Source: Pimelobacter simplex (GTDB lineage: Bacteria; Actinomycetota; Actinomycetes; Propionibacteriales; Nocardioidaceae). Taken from it: 64,000 bases of DNA. The stretch lies in NCBI RefSeq assembly GCF_900114845.1, contig NZ_FOUK01000006.1, positions 134,048 through 198,047 on the forward strand, in the 5' to 3' direction. A program made the translations under genes and the position numbers. Of the stretch, positions 1-11,507 are shown piece after piece. The first letter of the stretch is position 1. Each line of letters opens with the position of its first letter. Below the pieces are notes generated by a model that made no database searches, was not told the DNA's origin, and saw only the letters and a program-made list of their open reading frames with translations.

Positions 1-58
1 CGCCGACGCCGGCGTCTGGCCGCCAAGAATCAAGGACCGGGCAGAACCTCGACCGCGA

Positions 59-110
59 GCGCGGCAGCGCGGCGCGACGAAGGAGCGACGCGCTCGCGCC
101 ATCCAGCTCA
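59..110 (-). repeat. GC-rich intergenic repeat, copy A
   Basis: A stretch that recurs at 12564-12608. Both copies hold the same 19-nt block beginning GCGCGGCAGC, then GCGACGCGCTCGCGCC, and both run straight into the stop codon of a minus-strand gene. Copy A carries a 7-nt insertion (78-84) that breaks the perfect dyad present in copy B, leaving a 7-bp stem. It probably acts as a 3'-end hairpin for the gene ending at 108. The 58 bases before it hold nothing recognisable. Confidence 0.6.
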
Positions 111-842
111 GTACCAGCCGACGGACTCGCTGTGCCCCCACGCGCTGCAGGGGCTGCCGTAGCGGTTCTTGATGTACCCGAGCCCCCAGCGGATCTGCGT
201 CGCCGGGTTGGTCGCCCAGTCGGAGCCCTCGCTCGACATCTTGGAGCCGGGCAGCGCCTGCGGGATGCCGTAGGCGCTGGACGACGGGTTGTCGGCGTTG
301 ACGCGCCAGTTGGACTCGCGGGTCCACAGCGAGTCGAGGCAGCCGAACTGGTCGGAGGAGAAGCCGAACTCGCCCAGCAGGGCGCGGGCGATGTCGCGGG
401 GGTCGGAGTCGGACAGCTTGCGCTCGTCGGTCATGGCCGCCGTCCGCGCCTCGCTGAGGTCGAGGGCCTTTGCCGGCACCGACTCGGGACGGCGGTCGCT
501 GCGCGACAGGACCGCCTCGCGGCGCGGGGCGGCCGGCGCGGAGGCGGTGGCCGAGGCGCTGCTGTCGGCGGTGCCGGAACCGGAGCCGGCGGCGCCGGCG
601 AGGGCGTCGAGGTCGGCGCTGGCGGCGGCCGGTGGGGCGACCTGCTGGCCGGCCAGGCCGGCGGCGATCGAGACGCCCGTCACGGCGACCGCGACGGAGG
701 AGAAGACGACGGCATTGCGCGCGGCCTTGCGCGGCGCACGGGCCAGATGGGCGTGCTTCGGCGCTCCGCGGTGCTTGGGCGCGGGCTTGGCGTGATTCGA
801 CAAGTGCTCGTATCCGGGCTCGACGTCAGGGGGCTCGGCCAC
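108..842 (-). CDS. Membrane-anchored or secreted lytic transglycosylase-like protein
   Basis: A 244-residue protein predicted to cleave peptidoglycan outside the membrane. Residues 1-42 are basic and cytoplasmic, 43-65 form one hydrophobic segment (signal anchor or signal peptide), 66-120 are an Ala/Ser/Pro linker, and about 150-244 resemble the SLT-like domain of actinobacterial transglycosylases. E176 in WTRESNW is the likely catalytic acid, followed by AYGIPQALPGSKM and a C-terminal WGLGYIKNRYG region. The start is GTG at 842. The 170-nt upstream gap contains several GGTTC/GAACC repeats but no riboswitch I can recognise. The exact substrate is inferred from the family. Confidence 0.8.
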   Translation of the reverse strand: MAEPPDVEPGYEHLSNHAKPAPKHRGAPKHAHLARAPRKAARNAVVFSSVAVAVTGVSIAAGLAGQQVAPPAAASADLDALAGAAGSGSGTADSSASATASAPAAPRREAVLSRSDRRPESVPAKALDLSEARTAAMTDERKLSDSDPRDIARALLGEFGFSSDQFGCLDSLWTRESNWRVNADNPSSSAYGIPQALPGSKMSSEGSDWATNPATQIRWGLGYIKNRYGSPCSAWGHSESVGWY

Positions 843-1012
843 CGCCCGATCGGGCCCGACTCGATGTCATCACCGCCGGTGGCCAAGCGCCCACGATGCC
901 TGAGGTGGCGGAGGGACGCAAACCGAACCGCGGAAGAACCGCCGGTTCCCGCGAACCCGTCTGCCCCCTGGGGCACACGAGTCACAGGCGTCCCACCCGC
1001 CACCCCGACCGA

Positions 1013-2344
1013 TCAGAGGACGACGTTCTCCAGCATCTCGGTCACCAGCGCGGCGATGGGCGAGCGCTCGGACCGGGTCAGCGTCACGTGGGCGAAGAGC
1101 GGGTGCCCCTTGAGCTTCTCGACCACGGCGACGATGCCGTCGTGCCGGCCGACCCGCAGGTTGTCGCGCTGGGCGACGTCGTGGGTGAGCACGACCTTCG
1201 AGTTGGCGCCGATCCGGGAGAGCACGGTGAGGAGCACGTTGCGCTCGAGCGACTGCGCCTCGTCGACGATGACGAACGAGTCGTGCAGCGAGCGCCCGCG
1301 GATGTGGGTCAGCGGGAGCACCTCGAGCATGCCGCGGTCGAGGATCTCGTCGACCACGTCGCGCGAGGTGAGCGCGCCGAGGGTGTCGAAGACGGCCTGG
1401 CCCCAGGGCGACATCTTCTCCGACTCCGAGCCCGGCAGGTAGCCGAGCTCCTGGCCGCCGACGGCGAACAGCGGGCGGAAGACGACGACCTTCTTGTGCT
1501 GCTGGCGCTCCATCACCGCCTCGAGGCCCGCGCAGAGGGCCAGCGCGGACTTGCCGGTGCCGGCCCGGCCACCAAGGGAGACGATGCCCACCTCGGGGTC
1601 GAGGAGCAGGTCGAGGGCCACCCGCTGCTCGGCGCTGCGGCCGTGGATGCCGAACGCCTCGCGGTCGCCGCGCACGAGGTGCACCTGCTTGTCGGGGCCG
1701 ACCCGGCCCAGCGCCGTCCCCCGCTCGGAGAGCAGGACCAGGCCGGTGTGGCAGGGCAGCTCGCGCGCCTCGGCGTGGTCGAGCGTCCCGTCGTCGTACA
1801 GCTCGTCGAGGTCGGTCGCGGTGACCTCGAGCTCGGCCATCCCGCTGTAGCCGGTGTCGGAGTCGCTGATCGTCTCGCCGCGGTACTCCTCGGCCGCGAG
1901 GCCGACCGCCGAGGCCTTGATCCGCATCGGCAGGTCCTTGGAGACCAGCGTGACGTCGTGCCCCTCGTCGGCGAGGTTGCGGGCCACCGCGAGGATCCGG
2001 GTGTCGTTGTCGCCGAGCCGGAAGCCCGACGGCAGCGACGAGGCGTCGGTGTGGTTGAGCTCGACCCGGACGCTGCCCCCCTCGTCCCCCACCGGGACGG
2101 GGGTGTCGAGCCGGCCGTGGCTCACGCGCATCTCGTCGAGCGAGCGCAGCGCGCTGCGTGCGAAGTACCCGAGCTCGGGGTGGTGCCGCTTGCCCTCGAG
2201 CTCGGTGATCACGACCACCGGCAGGACGACCTCGTGCTCCGCGAACCGGCGCAGGGCGGCCGGGTCGGCCAGCAGGACGCTGGTGTCGAGGACGTAGGTA
2301 CGGCGCTGCGTGCTGGTCTGTGCCCCATCGTGAACGGTTCCCAC
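1013..2344 (-). CDS. PhoH family protein with N-terminal PIN domain (PhoH2 type)
   Basis: A 443-residue fusion of a PIN ribonuclease-like domain (about 15-150) and a PhoH P-loop ATPase domain (about 235-440). D20 in YVLDTSVLL and E48/E50 match PIN acidic residues. Walker A is GGRAGTGKS (258-266) and Walker B is FVIVDEAQ (357-364). Actinobacterial PhoH2 proteins with this layout are reported to act as RNA helicase/ribonucleases; that activity is inferred here. The GTG start at 2344 follows a GAGGTGAG ribosome site. The 195-nt gap to trmB holds a short GGGCCG/CGGCCC hairpin and nothing else I recognise. Confidence 0.88.
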   Translation of the reverse strand: MGTVHDGAQTSTQRRTYVLDTSVLLADPAALRRFAEHEVVLPVVVITELEGKRHHPELGYFARSALRSLDEMRVSHGRLDTPVPVGDEGGSVRVELNHTDASSLPSGFRLGDNDTRILAVARNLADEGHDVTLVSKDLPMRIKASAVGLAAEEYRGETISDSDTGYSGMAELEVTATDLDELYDDGTLDHAEARELPCHTGLVLLSERGTALGRVGPDKQVHLVRGDREAFGIHGRSAEQRVALDLLLDPEVGIVSLGGRAGTGKSALALCAGLEAVMERQQHKKVVVFRPLFAVGGQELGYLPGSESEKMSPWGQAVFDTLGALTSRDVVDEILDRGMLEVLPLTHIRGRSLHDSFVIVDEAQSLERNVLLTVLSRIGANSKVVLTHDVAQRDNLRVGRHDGIVAVVEKLKGHPLFAHVTLTRSERSPIAALVTEMLENVVL

Positions 2345-2539
2345 GACTCACCTCACCGGACCGCACGCGCCCCTCAGGGCCGCCCCGGCCCTATTCCTTG
2401 TGGACGGACCGGGCTGCGCTTCCGTGATGTGTCACGTCGGGCCTCCCGATGTGGCCGGCTTCCCCACCTGCCACTGCTTCGGAAGGTACGCCCGGCGTCC
2501 AACCAAACCGGGCGCCACGCCGGTCCGCGAACGTTAATG

Positions 2540-3265
2540 TCAGGTGACGCGACGGTAGGCCAGGTCGGTGATGACCCGGTCCTTGGCGAGCCCCTTGCGC
2601 TCGAACTTCGTCACCGGCCGGTCGGCCCAGCGCTCGACCACCCCGCCCTCGAGCAGCGGCTCGGCGTCGAGCACCTCGACCATCTGCTCGGCGTAGTCGG
2701 CCCAGTCGGTGGCCAGCCGCCACACCGCGCCCGGCGCGAGCCGGGAGGCGACCAGGGCCGCGTTCTCGGCGTTGACCAGCCGGCGCTTGTGGTGCCGGGT
2801 CTTGTGCCACGGGTCGGGGAAGAACGTCCACAGCTCGCTGATCGCGCCCGGCCCGAGCAGGTGCTCCAGGGTCCAGACCGCGTCGACGCCGCAGAAGCGC
2901 ACGTTGGTCGCGCCGGCCGCGGCCACCCGGCCCAGGCTCTCGGCGACACCCGGCTGCCAGACCTCCAGCGCCAGCACGTTGACCTCGGGACGCGCGGCGG
3001 CCAGCGCCGCCGTCGCCTCGCCGACGCCGCCCCCGATCTCGACGACCAGCGGCGCCTCGCGCTCGAAGCACGCGGCGAACGAGAAGCCCGGACGGTCGAC
3101 GGCCTCGTCGGGGATGACCCACCGCTCGGCGTGCGCGTCCCAGGCGGCCTGCTGCTTGGGCGAGAACCGGCTGCCGCGGCGCGCGTAGGTCAGCACCTCG
3201 CGCAGCCGCCGGCCGTCGTCGGTGAGCTTGTGGTGCGGTCGCGCGGGCGTCACCCCACCACTCAT
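2540..3265 (-). CDS. trmB: tRNA (guanine-N7-)-methyltransferase
   Basis: A 241-residue cytoplasmic enzyme that methylates G46 of tRNA using S-adenosylmethionine. The SAM-binding loop is VVEIGGGVGEATAALA, the acidic second strand is VLALEVW, and the TrmB signature FFPDPWHKTRHHKRRLV is intact, followed by the conserved VTKFERKGL near the C-terminus. The frame is open further upstream, but the ATG at 3265 gives the normal family length and overlaps the stop of the preceding gene by ATGA, so the two are probably translationally coupled. Confidence 0.93.
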   Translation of the reverse strand: MSGGVTPARPHHKLTDDGRRLREVLTYARRGSRFSPKQQAAWDAHAERWVIPDEAVDRPGFSFAACFEREAPLVVEIGGGVGEATAALAAARPEVNVLALEVWQPGVAESLGRVAAAGATNVRFCGVDAVWTLEHLLGPGAISELWTFFPDPWHKTRHHKRRLVNAENAALVASRLAPGAVWRLATDWADYAEQMVEVLDAEPLLEGGVVERWADRPVTKFERKGLAKDRVITDLAYRRVT

Positions 3266-3609
3266 GCCGAGCTCCCGATCAGGATCACGATGAAGATCAC
3301 GTAGAGCACCACGAACGCCAGCCCGAGCAGCAGCAGGCAGCTGCCGACGATGCCGAGCACCCAGCCGATGGTGACCATCTGGGAGCCGCCGACGGTCCCC
3401 CGGGACGCCTCGATCTCCTTGCGGACCCGCCCGCCCATCACCCACGCGAACGGCGCCAGCACCTGGCACAGCGAGACGCCGAGGATGCCCAGGATCAGCA
3501 CCGTCGTCGCCTGCGGGTGGTCCGGCGGCGGCGCCGGCGGCAGCCCGTGGCCGCCGTACGGCTGGTACGGCTGGGGGTCGTAGGGGTTCGGTCCGGGCGG
3601 CTGGCTCAC
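3262..3609 (-). CDS. DUF4190-type small membrane protein
   Basis: A 115-residue protein with a Pro/Gly/Tyr-rich cytoplasmic head (1-33) and two hydrophobic stretches (about 35-58 and 77-112), the layout of DUF4190 proteins common in actinobacteria. Function unknown. It precedes trmB with an ATGA overlap, so it is the first gene of a two-gene transcript. The GTG start at 3609 lies 6 nt downstream of GAGAAT, a plausible leaderless -10 box. Confidence 0.75.
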   Translation of the reverse strand: MSQPPGPNPYDPQPYQPYGGHGLPPAPPPDHPQATTVLILGILGVSLCQVLAPFAWVMGGRVRKEIEASRGTVGGSQMVTIGWVLGIVGSCLLLLGLAFVVLYVIFIVILIGSSA

Positions 3610-3615
3610 CGGCCA

Positions 3616-3621
3616 ATTCTC
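3616..3621 (-). promoter_or_regulatory. Putative leaderless -10 box for the DUF4190-trmB unit
   Basis: GAGAAT on the minus strand, 6 nt before the GTG at 3609. It matches the A2/T6 positions of the TANNNT boxes that precede many genes in this window. Confidence 0.4.
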
Positions 3622-3650
3622 CCATTCGGCGCCCGCGCCGCAAAAGCAGA

Positions 3651-3682
3651 GGAGCCCCTGCCGCCGAAGCGGCAGGGGCTCC
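3651..3682 (-). terminator. Rho-independent terminator of tuf with UUCG loop
   Basis: A perfect 14-bp inverted repeat (GGAGCCCCTGCCGC and its complement) around a 4-nt loop that reads UUCG on the minus-strand transcript and is closed by C-G. That is an extra-stable tetraloop. It lies 18 nt past the tuf stop and is followed by TCTGCTTTTGC. It closes the str operon. Confidence 0.9.
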
Positions 3683-3699
3683 CCCCGAAGCAGGTCAGA

Positions 3700-4893
<1,194 letters not shown>

Positions 4894-4962
4894 TGGGGCT
4901 CCTCCTGGATGTGTTGTTACTTGACTCGTACAAAGGGGTGGTGCGCCGAGGGTCTGCGACGA

Positions 4963-7077
<2,115 letters not shown>

Positions 7078-7157
7078 GTGAGTCAGCGTTCCTTAGGTTC
7101 GGGTTGGAACCGGTGTGCCGGAGCGGGCGCCGCCGTGGCGGGCCCGCTCCGACGAAG

Positions 7158-7628
7158 TCACCAGCGGTAGTGAGCGAAGGCCTTGTTGGACTCGGCCATC
7201 TTGTGCGTGTCCTCGCGCTTCTTCACCGCGGCACCAAGGCCGTTGGCGGCGTCGAGGATCTCGTTCTGCAGGCGCTCGGCCATCGTCTTCTCACGACGGT
7301 CGGCGGCGTAGCCGACGAGCCAGCGCAGCGCGAGCGTGGTGCCACGCGTGCCCTTGACCTCGATCGGGACCTGGTAGGTCGCGCCACCGACGCGGCGGGA
7401 CTTGACCTCGATCGCGGGGCGGACGTTGTCCAGCGCGCGCTTGAGGGTGATGACCGGGTCGGTGCCGGTCTTCTCGCGGGTGCCTTCGAGCGCGCCGTAG
7501 ACGATGCGCTGCGCGACCTGCTTCTTGCCGTCCTGCAGCACCTTCGACACGAGCTGGCTCACCAGCTGCGACCCGTAGACCGGGTCGACGTCGATCGGCC
7601 GCTTCGGCGCGGGGCCCTTGCGCGGCAT
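7158..7628 (-). CDS. rpsG: 30S ribosomal protein S7
   Basis: A 156-residue head protein of the 30S subunit that nucleates assembly on 16S rRNA. It starts MPRKGPAPKRPIDVDPVYGS and ends HKMAESNKAFAHYRW, normal for actinobacteria. Its ATG at 7628 follows the rpsL stop after one nucleotide, so the pair is tightly coupled. Confidence 0.98.
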   Translation of the reverse strand: MPRKGPAPKRPIDVDPVYGSQLVSQLVSKVLQDGKKQVAQRIVYGALEGTREKTGTDPVITLKRALDNVRPAIEVKSRRVGGATYQVPIEVKGTRGTTLALRWLVGYAADRREKTMAERLQNEILDAANGLGAAVKKREDTHKMAESNKAFAHYRW

Positions 7629-7629
7629 G

Positions 7630-8004
7630 TCAGCTCTTCTCCTTCTTGGCGCCGTAGCGGCTGCGAGCCTGCTTACGGTTCTTCACGGCCTGGGTGTCCA
7701 GAGCGCCGCGGATGACCTTGTAGCGAACACCGGGGAGGTCCTTCACACGACCGCCGCGGACGAGCACGATCGAGTGCTCCTGGAGGTTGTGACCCTCACC
7801 CGGGATGTAGGCGGTGACCTCGACGCCGCTGGACAGGCGCACACGGGCGACCTTGCGCAGGGCGGAGTTCGGCTTCTTGGGGGTGGTGGTGTAGACGCGG
7901 GTGCACACACCGCGACGCTGGGGCGAACCCTTCAGGGCAGGCGTCTTGGTCTTCGACACCTTGTCCTGGCGGCCCTTGCGGACCAACTGATTGATGGTGG
8001 GCAC
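7630..8004 (-). CDS. rpsL: 30S ribosomal protein S12
   Basis: A 124-residue decoding-centre protein. Translation starts at GTG 8004 (PTINQLVRKG follows) rather than at the upstream in-frame codon at 8160, because this gives the universal N-terminus and length and follows a GAAAGGGA site. K43 (in TPKKPNSALRK) and K88 (in GGRVKDLPGVRY), where streptomycin-resistance mutations arise, are both lysine, so the allele looks wild type. D89, the usual methylthiolation site, is present. It is the first gene of the str operon. Confidence 0.97.
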   Translation of the reverse strand: MPTINQLVRKGRQDKVSKTKTPALKGSPQRRGVCTRVYTTTPKKPNSALRKVARVRLSSGVEVTAYIPGEGHNLQEHSIVLVRGGRVKDLPGVRYKVIRGALDTQAVKNRKQARSRYGAKKEKS

Positions 8005-8168
8005 CTGGTGGTTCCCTTTCGGTTTGTTCTCACGGCTCGGCGCCTTGCCGGGCTCGGGATCCTGCTTGCTGCGATAGTGCCGGTGCGATCCTCGCGAGGG
8101 GCTGCCGGGAACCGGTGAACCTCGTAGGGCATGCTCGACGTGCCGGGTCACCCCAGACACGGGATTCG

Positions 8169-8197
8169 AGATTACCGGCCGGTCAGAGGCGGGTCAA
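8169..8197 (-). promoter_or_regulatory. str operon promoter
   Basis: On the minus strand, TTGACC (8192-8197), a 17-nt spacer and TAATCT (8169-8174) form a near-consensus sigma70/HrdB-type promoter. Transcription would start near 8162, giving a leader of about 158 nt before rpsL. The leader contains the short dyad CCTCGCGAGG. Confidence 0.85.
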
Positions 8198-8229
8198 AAT
8201 GCCGACCGCACGCTCGCGGCCGGGGTGGG

Positions 8230-9693
8230 TCACGTCAGCAGCCGGGTGATCGGCTCGATGGCGAAGTAGACGACGAACAGGCCGGCCACGACCCACAGCA
8301 GCGGGTGCAGCTCGCGGGCCTTGCCGCGCACGATCTTGAGGAAGACGTACGACACGAAGCCGGCGCCGATGCCGACCGAGATCGAGTACGTGAACGGCAT
8401 CAGCACGATGGTCAGGAAGGCCGGGACGGCGATCTCGACGTCGTTCCAGGAGATGCCGGTGATCTGCTGCATCATCAGGAAGCCGACCAGCACCAGCGCC
8501 GGGACGGCCGCCTCGGACGGGATCATCGCCACGAACGGCGAGAGGAAGATCGTCACCAGGAACAGCAGGCCGGTGACCACCGAGGCCAGCCCGGTCCGGG
8601 CCCCCTCCCCCACGCCCGACGCGGACTCGATGTACGACGTGTTGGACGAGACGCCCGCGGCGCCACCGGCGATCGCGGCGACGGAGTCGATGACGAGGAT
8701 CCGCTCGGTGTTCGGCGGGGTGCCGTCCTCCTGGAGCAGGCCCGCCTCGGAGCCGATGGCGGTCATCGTGCCCATGGTGTCGAAGAAGTCGGCCAGCATC
8801 AGCGAGAAGACGAGGAGCAGGACGGTGACGACGCCGACCTTGTCCCACGAGCCGAGCAGGTTGAACTGGCCCAGGGTCCCGAAGTCGGGCGCCTGGAACA
8901 GGTCGTGGGGCCACGCCGGGACGGTCAGCGACCAGCCGCCGGCCTGCTCGGAGCGGCGGCCGAGGTCGGCGATCGACTCGAGGACGACCGAGGCGACCGT
9001 CATCACGATGATCGAGATGAGGATCGCGCCGCGCACCTGGCGCACCCACAGCGCGAGCATGAGCAGCAGGCCGACGACGAACACGAGCACCGGCCAGCCG
9101 TCGAGGTGACCGGAGACGCCGAGCTGGACGGGGACGGTGGTCTGCGCGGCGTCGGGCATCCGGCCGACCACACCCGCGTCGACGAAGCCGATGAGCGCGA
9201 TGAACAGGCCGATGCCGACCGAGATCGCGACCTTGAGCTGCGCGGGGACGGCGCGGAAGACCGCCGTCCGGAAGCCGGTGAGGACGAGGACCAGGATGAG
9301 CACGCCCTCGATCACCACGAGGCCCATCGCGTCGGCCCAGGTCATCTGCCCGGCCACCGCGAGCGCGAGGAACGCGTTGAGCCCGAGCCCGGTGGCCAGC
9401 GCCAGCGGGTAGTTCGCCACCACCCCCATGAGGATCGTGATGACGCCCGCGACCAGCGCGGTGCCCGCGGCGATCGCCGGCAGGTTCGGCGCGCTGCCGC
9501 CGCCGAGGTACTTGCCGTCGACGTCGGTCGCGTAGCCGAGGATCAGCGGGTTGAGCACCACGATGTAGGCCATCGTGAAGAACGTGACCACACCGCCGCG
9601 GATCTCGCGCCCGACGGTCGAGCCACGCTCGCCGATCTTGAAGTAGCGGGCGATCGGGTGGGTGCTGACGCTGGAGGATTCGGCCGAGCTCAC
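8230..9693 (-). CDS. NCS2-family purine/pyrimidine permease (AzgA-like)
   Basis: A 487-residue integral membrane protein with about 12-14 hydrophobic segments. It begins with the AzgA-type sequence ARYFKIGERGSTVGREIRGG, then VTFFTMAYIVVLNPLIL, and contains ATGLGLNAFLA and SNTSYIESASGVGEGARTG, typical of hypoxanthine/adenine/guanine permeases. The GTG start at 9693 overlaps the stop of the upstream MFS gene by GTGA, so they are co-translated. The MarR regulator at the head of this operon suggests ligand-induced expression. The exact nucleobase is not resolvable. Confidence 0.88.
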   Translation of the reverse strand: MSSAESSSVSTHPIARYFKIGERGSTVGREIRGGVVTFFTMAYIVVLNPLILGYATDVDGKYLGGGSAPNLPAIAAGTALVAGVITILMGVVANYPLALATGLGLNAFLALAVAGQMTWADAMGLVVIEGVLILVLVLTGFRTAVFRAVPAQLKVAISVGIGLFIALIGFVDAGVVGRMPDAAQTTVPVQLGVSGHLDGWPVLVFVVGLLLMLALWVRQVRGAILISIIVMTVASVVLESIADLGRRSEQAGGWSLTVPAWPHDLFQAPDFGTLGQFNLLGSWDKVGVVTVLLLVFSLMLADFFDTMGTMTAIGSEAGLLQEDGTPPNTERILVIDSVAAIAGGAAGVSSNTSYIESASGVGEGARTGLASVVTGLLFLVTIFLSPFVAMIPSEAAVPALVLVGFLMMQQITGISWNDVEIAVPAFLTIVLMPFTYSISVGIGAGFVSYVFLKIVRGKARELHPLLWVVAGLFVVYFAIEPITRLLT

Positions 9694-10949
9694 GACGGAA
9701 GCATGGCAGGCCGGGGCTCCGTGGTCCGCAGGGTGGTCGCGCTGCGGGACCGGTGCACCAGCACCGCCAGCCCGACGCCGACCAGGACGAGGGCGCCGCC
9801 GAGGATGAGCGTCCAGCGGGCGCCGTACTGCTCGCCGACCCAGCCGATGACCGGGGCACCGAGCGGGGTGCCGCCCATGACGATGGTCATGTAGATCGCC
9901 ATCACCCGGCCGCGCAGCGCGGGTGCGGACTCGATCTGGAGCAGGGCGTTGCAGGAGTTGAGCACCGTGATCACCGAGAAGCCCAGCAGCGGGCACAGCA
10001 GCACGAAGGTCAGGTACGACGGCACGAGCCCCGCCGCGATCTCGAGGACGCCGAACGCGATCGCCGCCCCCAGCAGCAGCCGCAGCCGGACCTTGGCGCG
10101 CCCCGCGGCGACCAGGGCGCCGGTCAGCGAGCCGATCGCCAGGAACGAGCCGAGGATGCCGTACTCCTCGGCGCCCTTCCCGAAGACCTCGGTCGCCATC
10201 AGGGCGGAGGTGATCTGGAAGTTCATGCCGAAGGTGCCGACGAAGAAGACGAGCACCAGGATCATCAGCATCTTGGGCTGGCCGCGCAGGTAGGCGACGC
10301 CCTCGCGGAGCATGCCCGGCGTCCTCGCGGCCGCCTTGGGCGAGTGCAGCTCGGCCGGGTCCATCCGGCGCAGCTGGTAGATCACGGCCAGGTAGGACAC
10401 CGCGTTGGCCAGGATCACCCAGCCGGTCGCGCGCATCCCACCGCCGCCGACGCCGATGAGCAGGCCGGCGAGGCCGGGGCCGATCAGGCGCGCGGAGTTG
10501 AACGCCGCGGAGTTGAGGCTGACCGCGTTGGCGACGTCGTCGGTGCCGACCATCTCGGACACGAACGCCTGGCGGGCGGGCGCGTCGAAGGCGGCGCCGA
10601 TGCCGAACACGAACGCGATCACGTAGACGTGCCAGGTCTGCGCGCTGCCCGTCGCGGCGATCACGCCGAGCAGGAGCGCGGAGAGCGCCATCACGGCCTG
10701 GGTGACCTGGAGCAGCCGGCGCTTGGAGAAGCGGTCCGCGACCACGCCGGCGTACGGCGAGAGGAGGAGGACCGGGAGGAACTGCAGCCCGGTGGTGATG
10801 CCGAGCGCGGCACCGCCGTTGCCGGGGATGGTGAGGACCAGCCAGTCCTGGGCGACGCGCTGCATCCAGGTCCCGATGTTGGAGATCAGGCTGCCGGCGA
10901 AGTACAGGCGGTAGTTCGGGTGGGTCAGGGAGCGGAATCGGGGGCTCGT
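9690..10949 (-). CDS. MFS exporter, possibly starting at ACG
   Basis: A major facilitator protein of the EntS/MFS_3 type with about 12 membrane segments and the loop GVVADRFSKRRLL. The first ATG is at 10865 (391 residues), but the same frame upstream still reads FRSLTHPNYRLYFAGSLI and SNIGTW, the conserved first helix of this family, back to the stop codon of the MarR gene. No ATG, GTG or TTG occurs there. ACG at 10949 lies 5 nt after GAAGGAG and would give 419 residues; CTG is the alternative. Use 10865 if only standard starts are accepted. It overlaps the permease gene by GTGA. Confidence 0.8.
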   Translation of the reverse strand, partial: TSPRFRSLTHPNYRLYFAGSLISNIGTWMQRVAQDWLVLTIPGNGGAALGITTGLQFLPVLLLSPYAGVVADRFSKRRLLQVTQAVMALSALLLGVIAATGSAQTWHVYVIAFVFGIGAAFDAPARQAFVSEMVGTDDVANAVSLNSAAFNSARLIGPGLAGLLIGVGGGGMRATGWVILANAVSYLAVIYQLRRMDPAELHSPKAAARTPGMLREGVAYLRGQPKMLMILVLVFFVGTFGMNFQITSALMATEVFGKGAEEYGILGSFLAIGSLTGALVAAGRAKVRLRLLLGAAIAFGVLEIAAGLVPSYLTFVLLCPLLGFSVITVLNSCNALLQIESAPALRGRVMAIYMTIVMGGTPLGAPVIGWVGEQYGARWTLILGGALVLVGVGLAVLVHRSRSATTLRTTEPRPAMLPS

Positions 10950-10964
10950 GGGGACTCCTTCGGG

Positions 10965-11414
10965 TCAGTCGGCTTCGGCGAGTCGTTGCAGGATGGGGGC
11001 GGCGCGGCGCAGGACGTCGCGCTCCTCCGGGGTCAGGTCGGCGAGCCGCTTGGAGAGCCAGCGGTCGCGGCGGGTCACGTCGGCGGCGACGACGGCGCGT
11101 CCCTCGTCGGTGATCCGGACGACGACCTGCCGGCCGTCGCTCGGGTGCGGGCGACGCTCGACGAGCTCGGCGTCGGCGAGCGCGGTGACCGTCCGGGTCA
11201 TGCTCGGCGGCTGCACCTGCTCGCGGCCCGCCAGCGCCCCGACGGTGAGGTCGCCCTGCCGGTTGAGCGCGTAGAGCACCGCCATCGACGAGACGCTCAG
11301 GTCGTTGTCGGGGTGGCGCTCGCGGAACAGCCGGCGCCGCAGGCGCATCACCGCGAAGCGGAGCTCGGTCGCCAGCCCCGCGTTGCTGCGCACGCGCTTC
11401 TCAACAGTCGGCAT
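10965..11414 (-). CDS. MarR-family transcriptional regulator
   Basis: A 149-residue winged-helix repressor-type protein. The recognition helix region is REQVQPPSMTRTVTALADAELVERR-like around residues 67-92, followed by the wing PHPSDGRQVVVRITDEGR. It is the first gene of an operon with an MFS exporter and an NCS2 permease, 15 nt before the former. A perfect dyad 17 nt upstream of its start (11431-11445) is the likely operator, implying autoregulation. The inducer is unknown; purines or urate are possible given the permease. Confidence 0.88.
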   Translation of the reverse strand: MPTVEKRVRSNAGLATELRFAVMRLRRRLFRERHPDNDLSVSSMAVLYALNRQGDLTVGALAGREQVQPPSMTRTVTALADAELVERRPHPSDGRQVVVRITDEGRAVVAADVTRRDRWLSKRLADLTPEERDVLRRAAPILQRLAEAD

Positions 11415-11430
11415 ATCGTTAGCATAAGTC

Positions 11431-11445
11431 GTTACCTGCGGTAAC
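11431..11445. promoter_or_regulatory. Likely MarR operator
   Basis: GTTACC-TGC-GGTAAC, a perfect 6-bp inverted repeat with a 3-nt centre, 17 nt upstream of the MarR start codon. Confidence 0.6.
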
Positions 11446-11495
11446 TATTCCCGGCGGCTTCCCGGCAGCCGCTCGCGGGGGCCGGGCGACCGTCG

Positions 11496-11501
11496 TACGA
11501 T
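11496..11501 (+). promoter_or_regulatory. Leaderless -10 box (TACGAT)
   Basis: TACGAT followed by 6 nt and the GTG at 11508. It fits the TANNNT-N6/7-start pattern, implying a leaderless mRNA. Confidence 0.6.
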
Positions 11502-11507
11502 CGCGGT

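Noticed and set aside
843..1012. Possible cyclic-di-AMP (ydaO) riboswitch ahead of the transglycosylase gene
   Set aside because: Such genes often carry one in actinobacteria, but the conserved GGGGTGAATC-type segments are not visible; only short GGTTC/GAACC repeats.
8005..8160. Upstream extension of rpsL to 8160
   Set aside because: S12 is universally about 124 residues, and the GTG at 8004 has a ribosome site and the conserved N-terminus.
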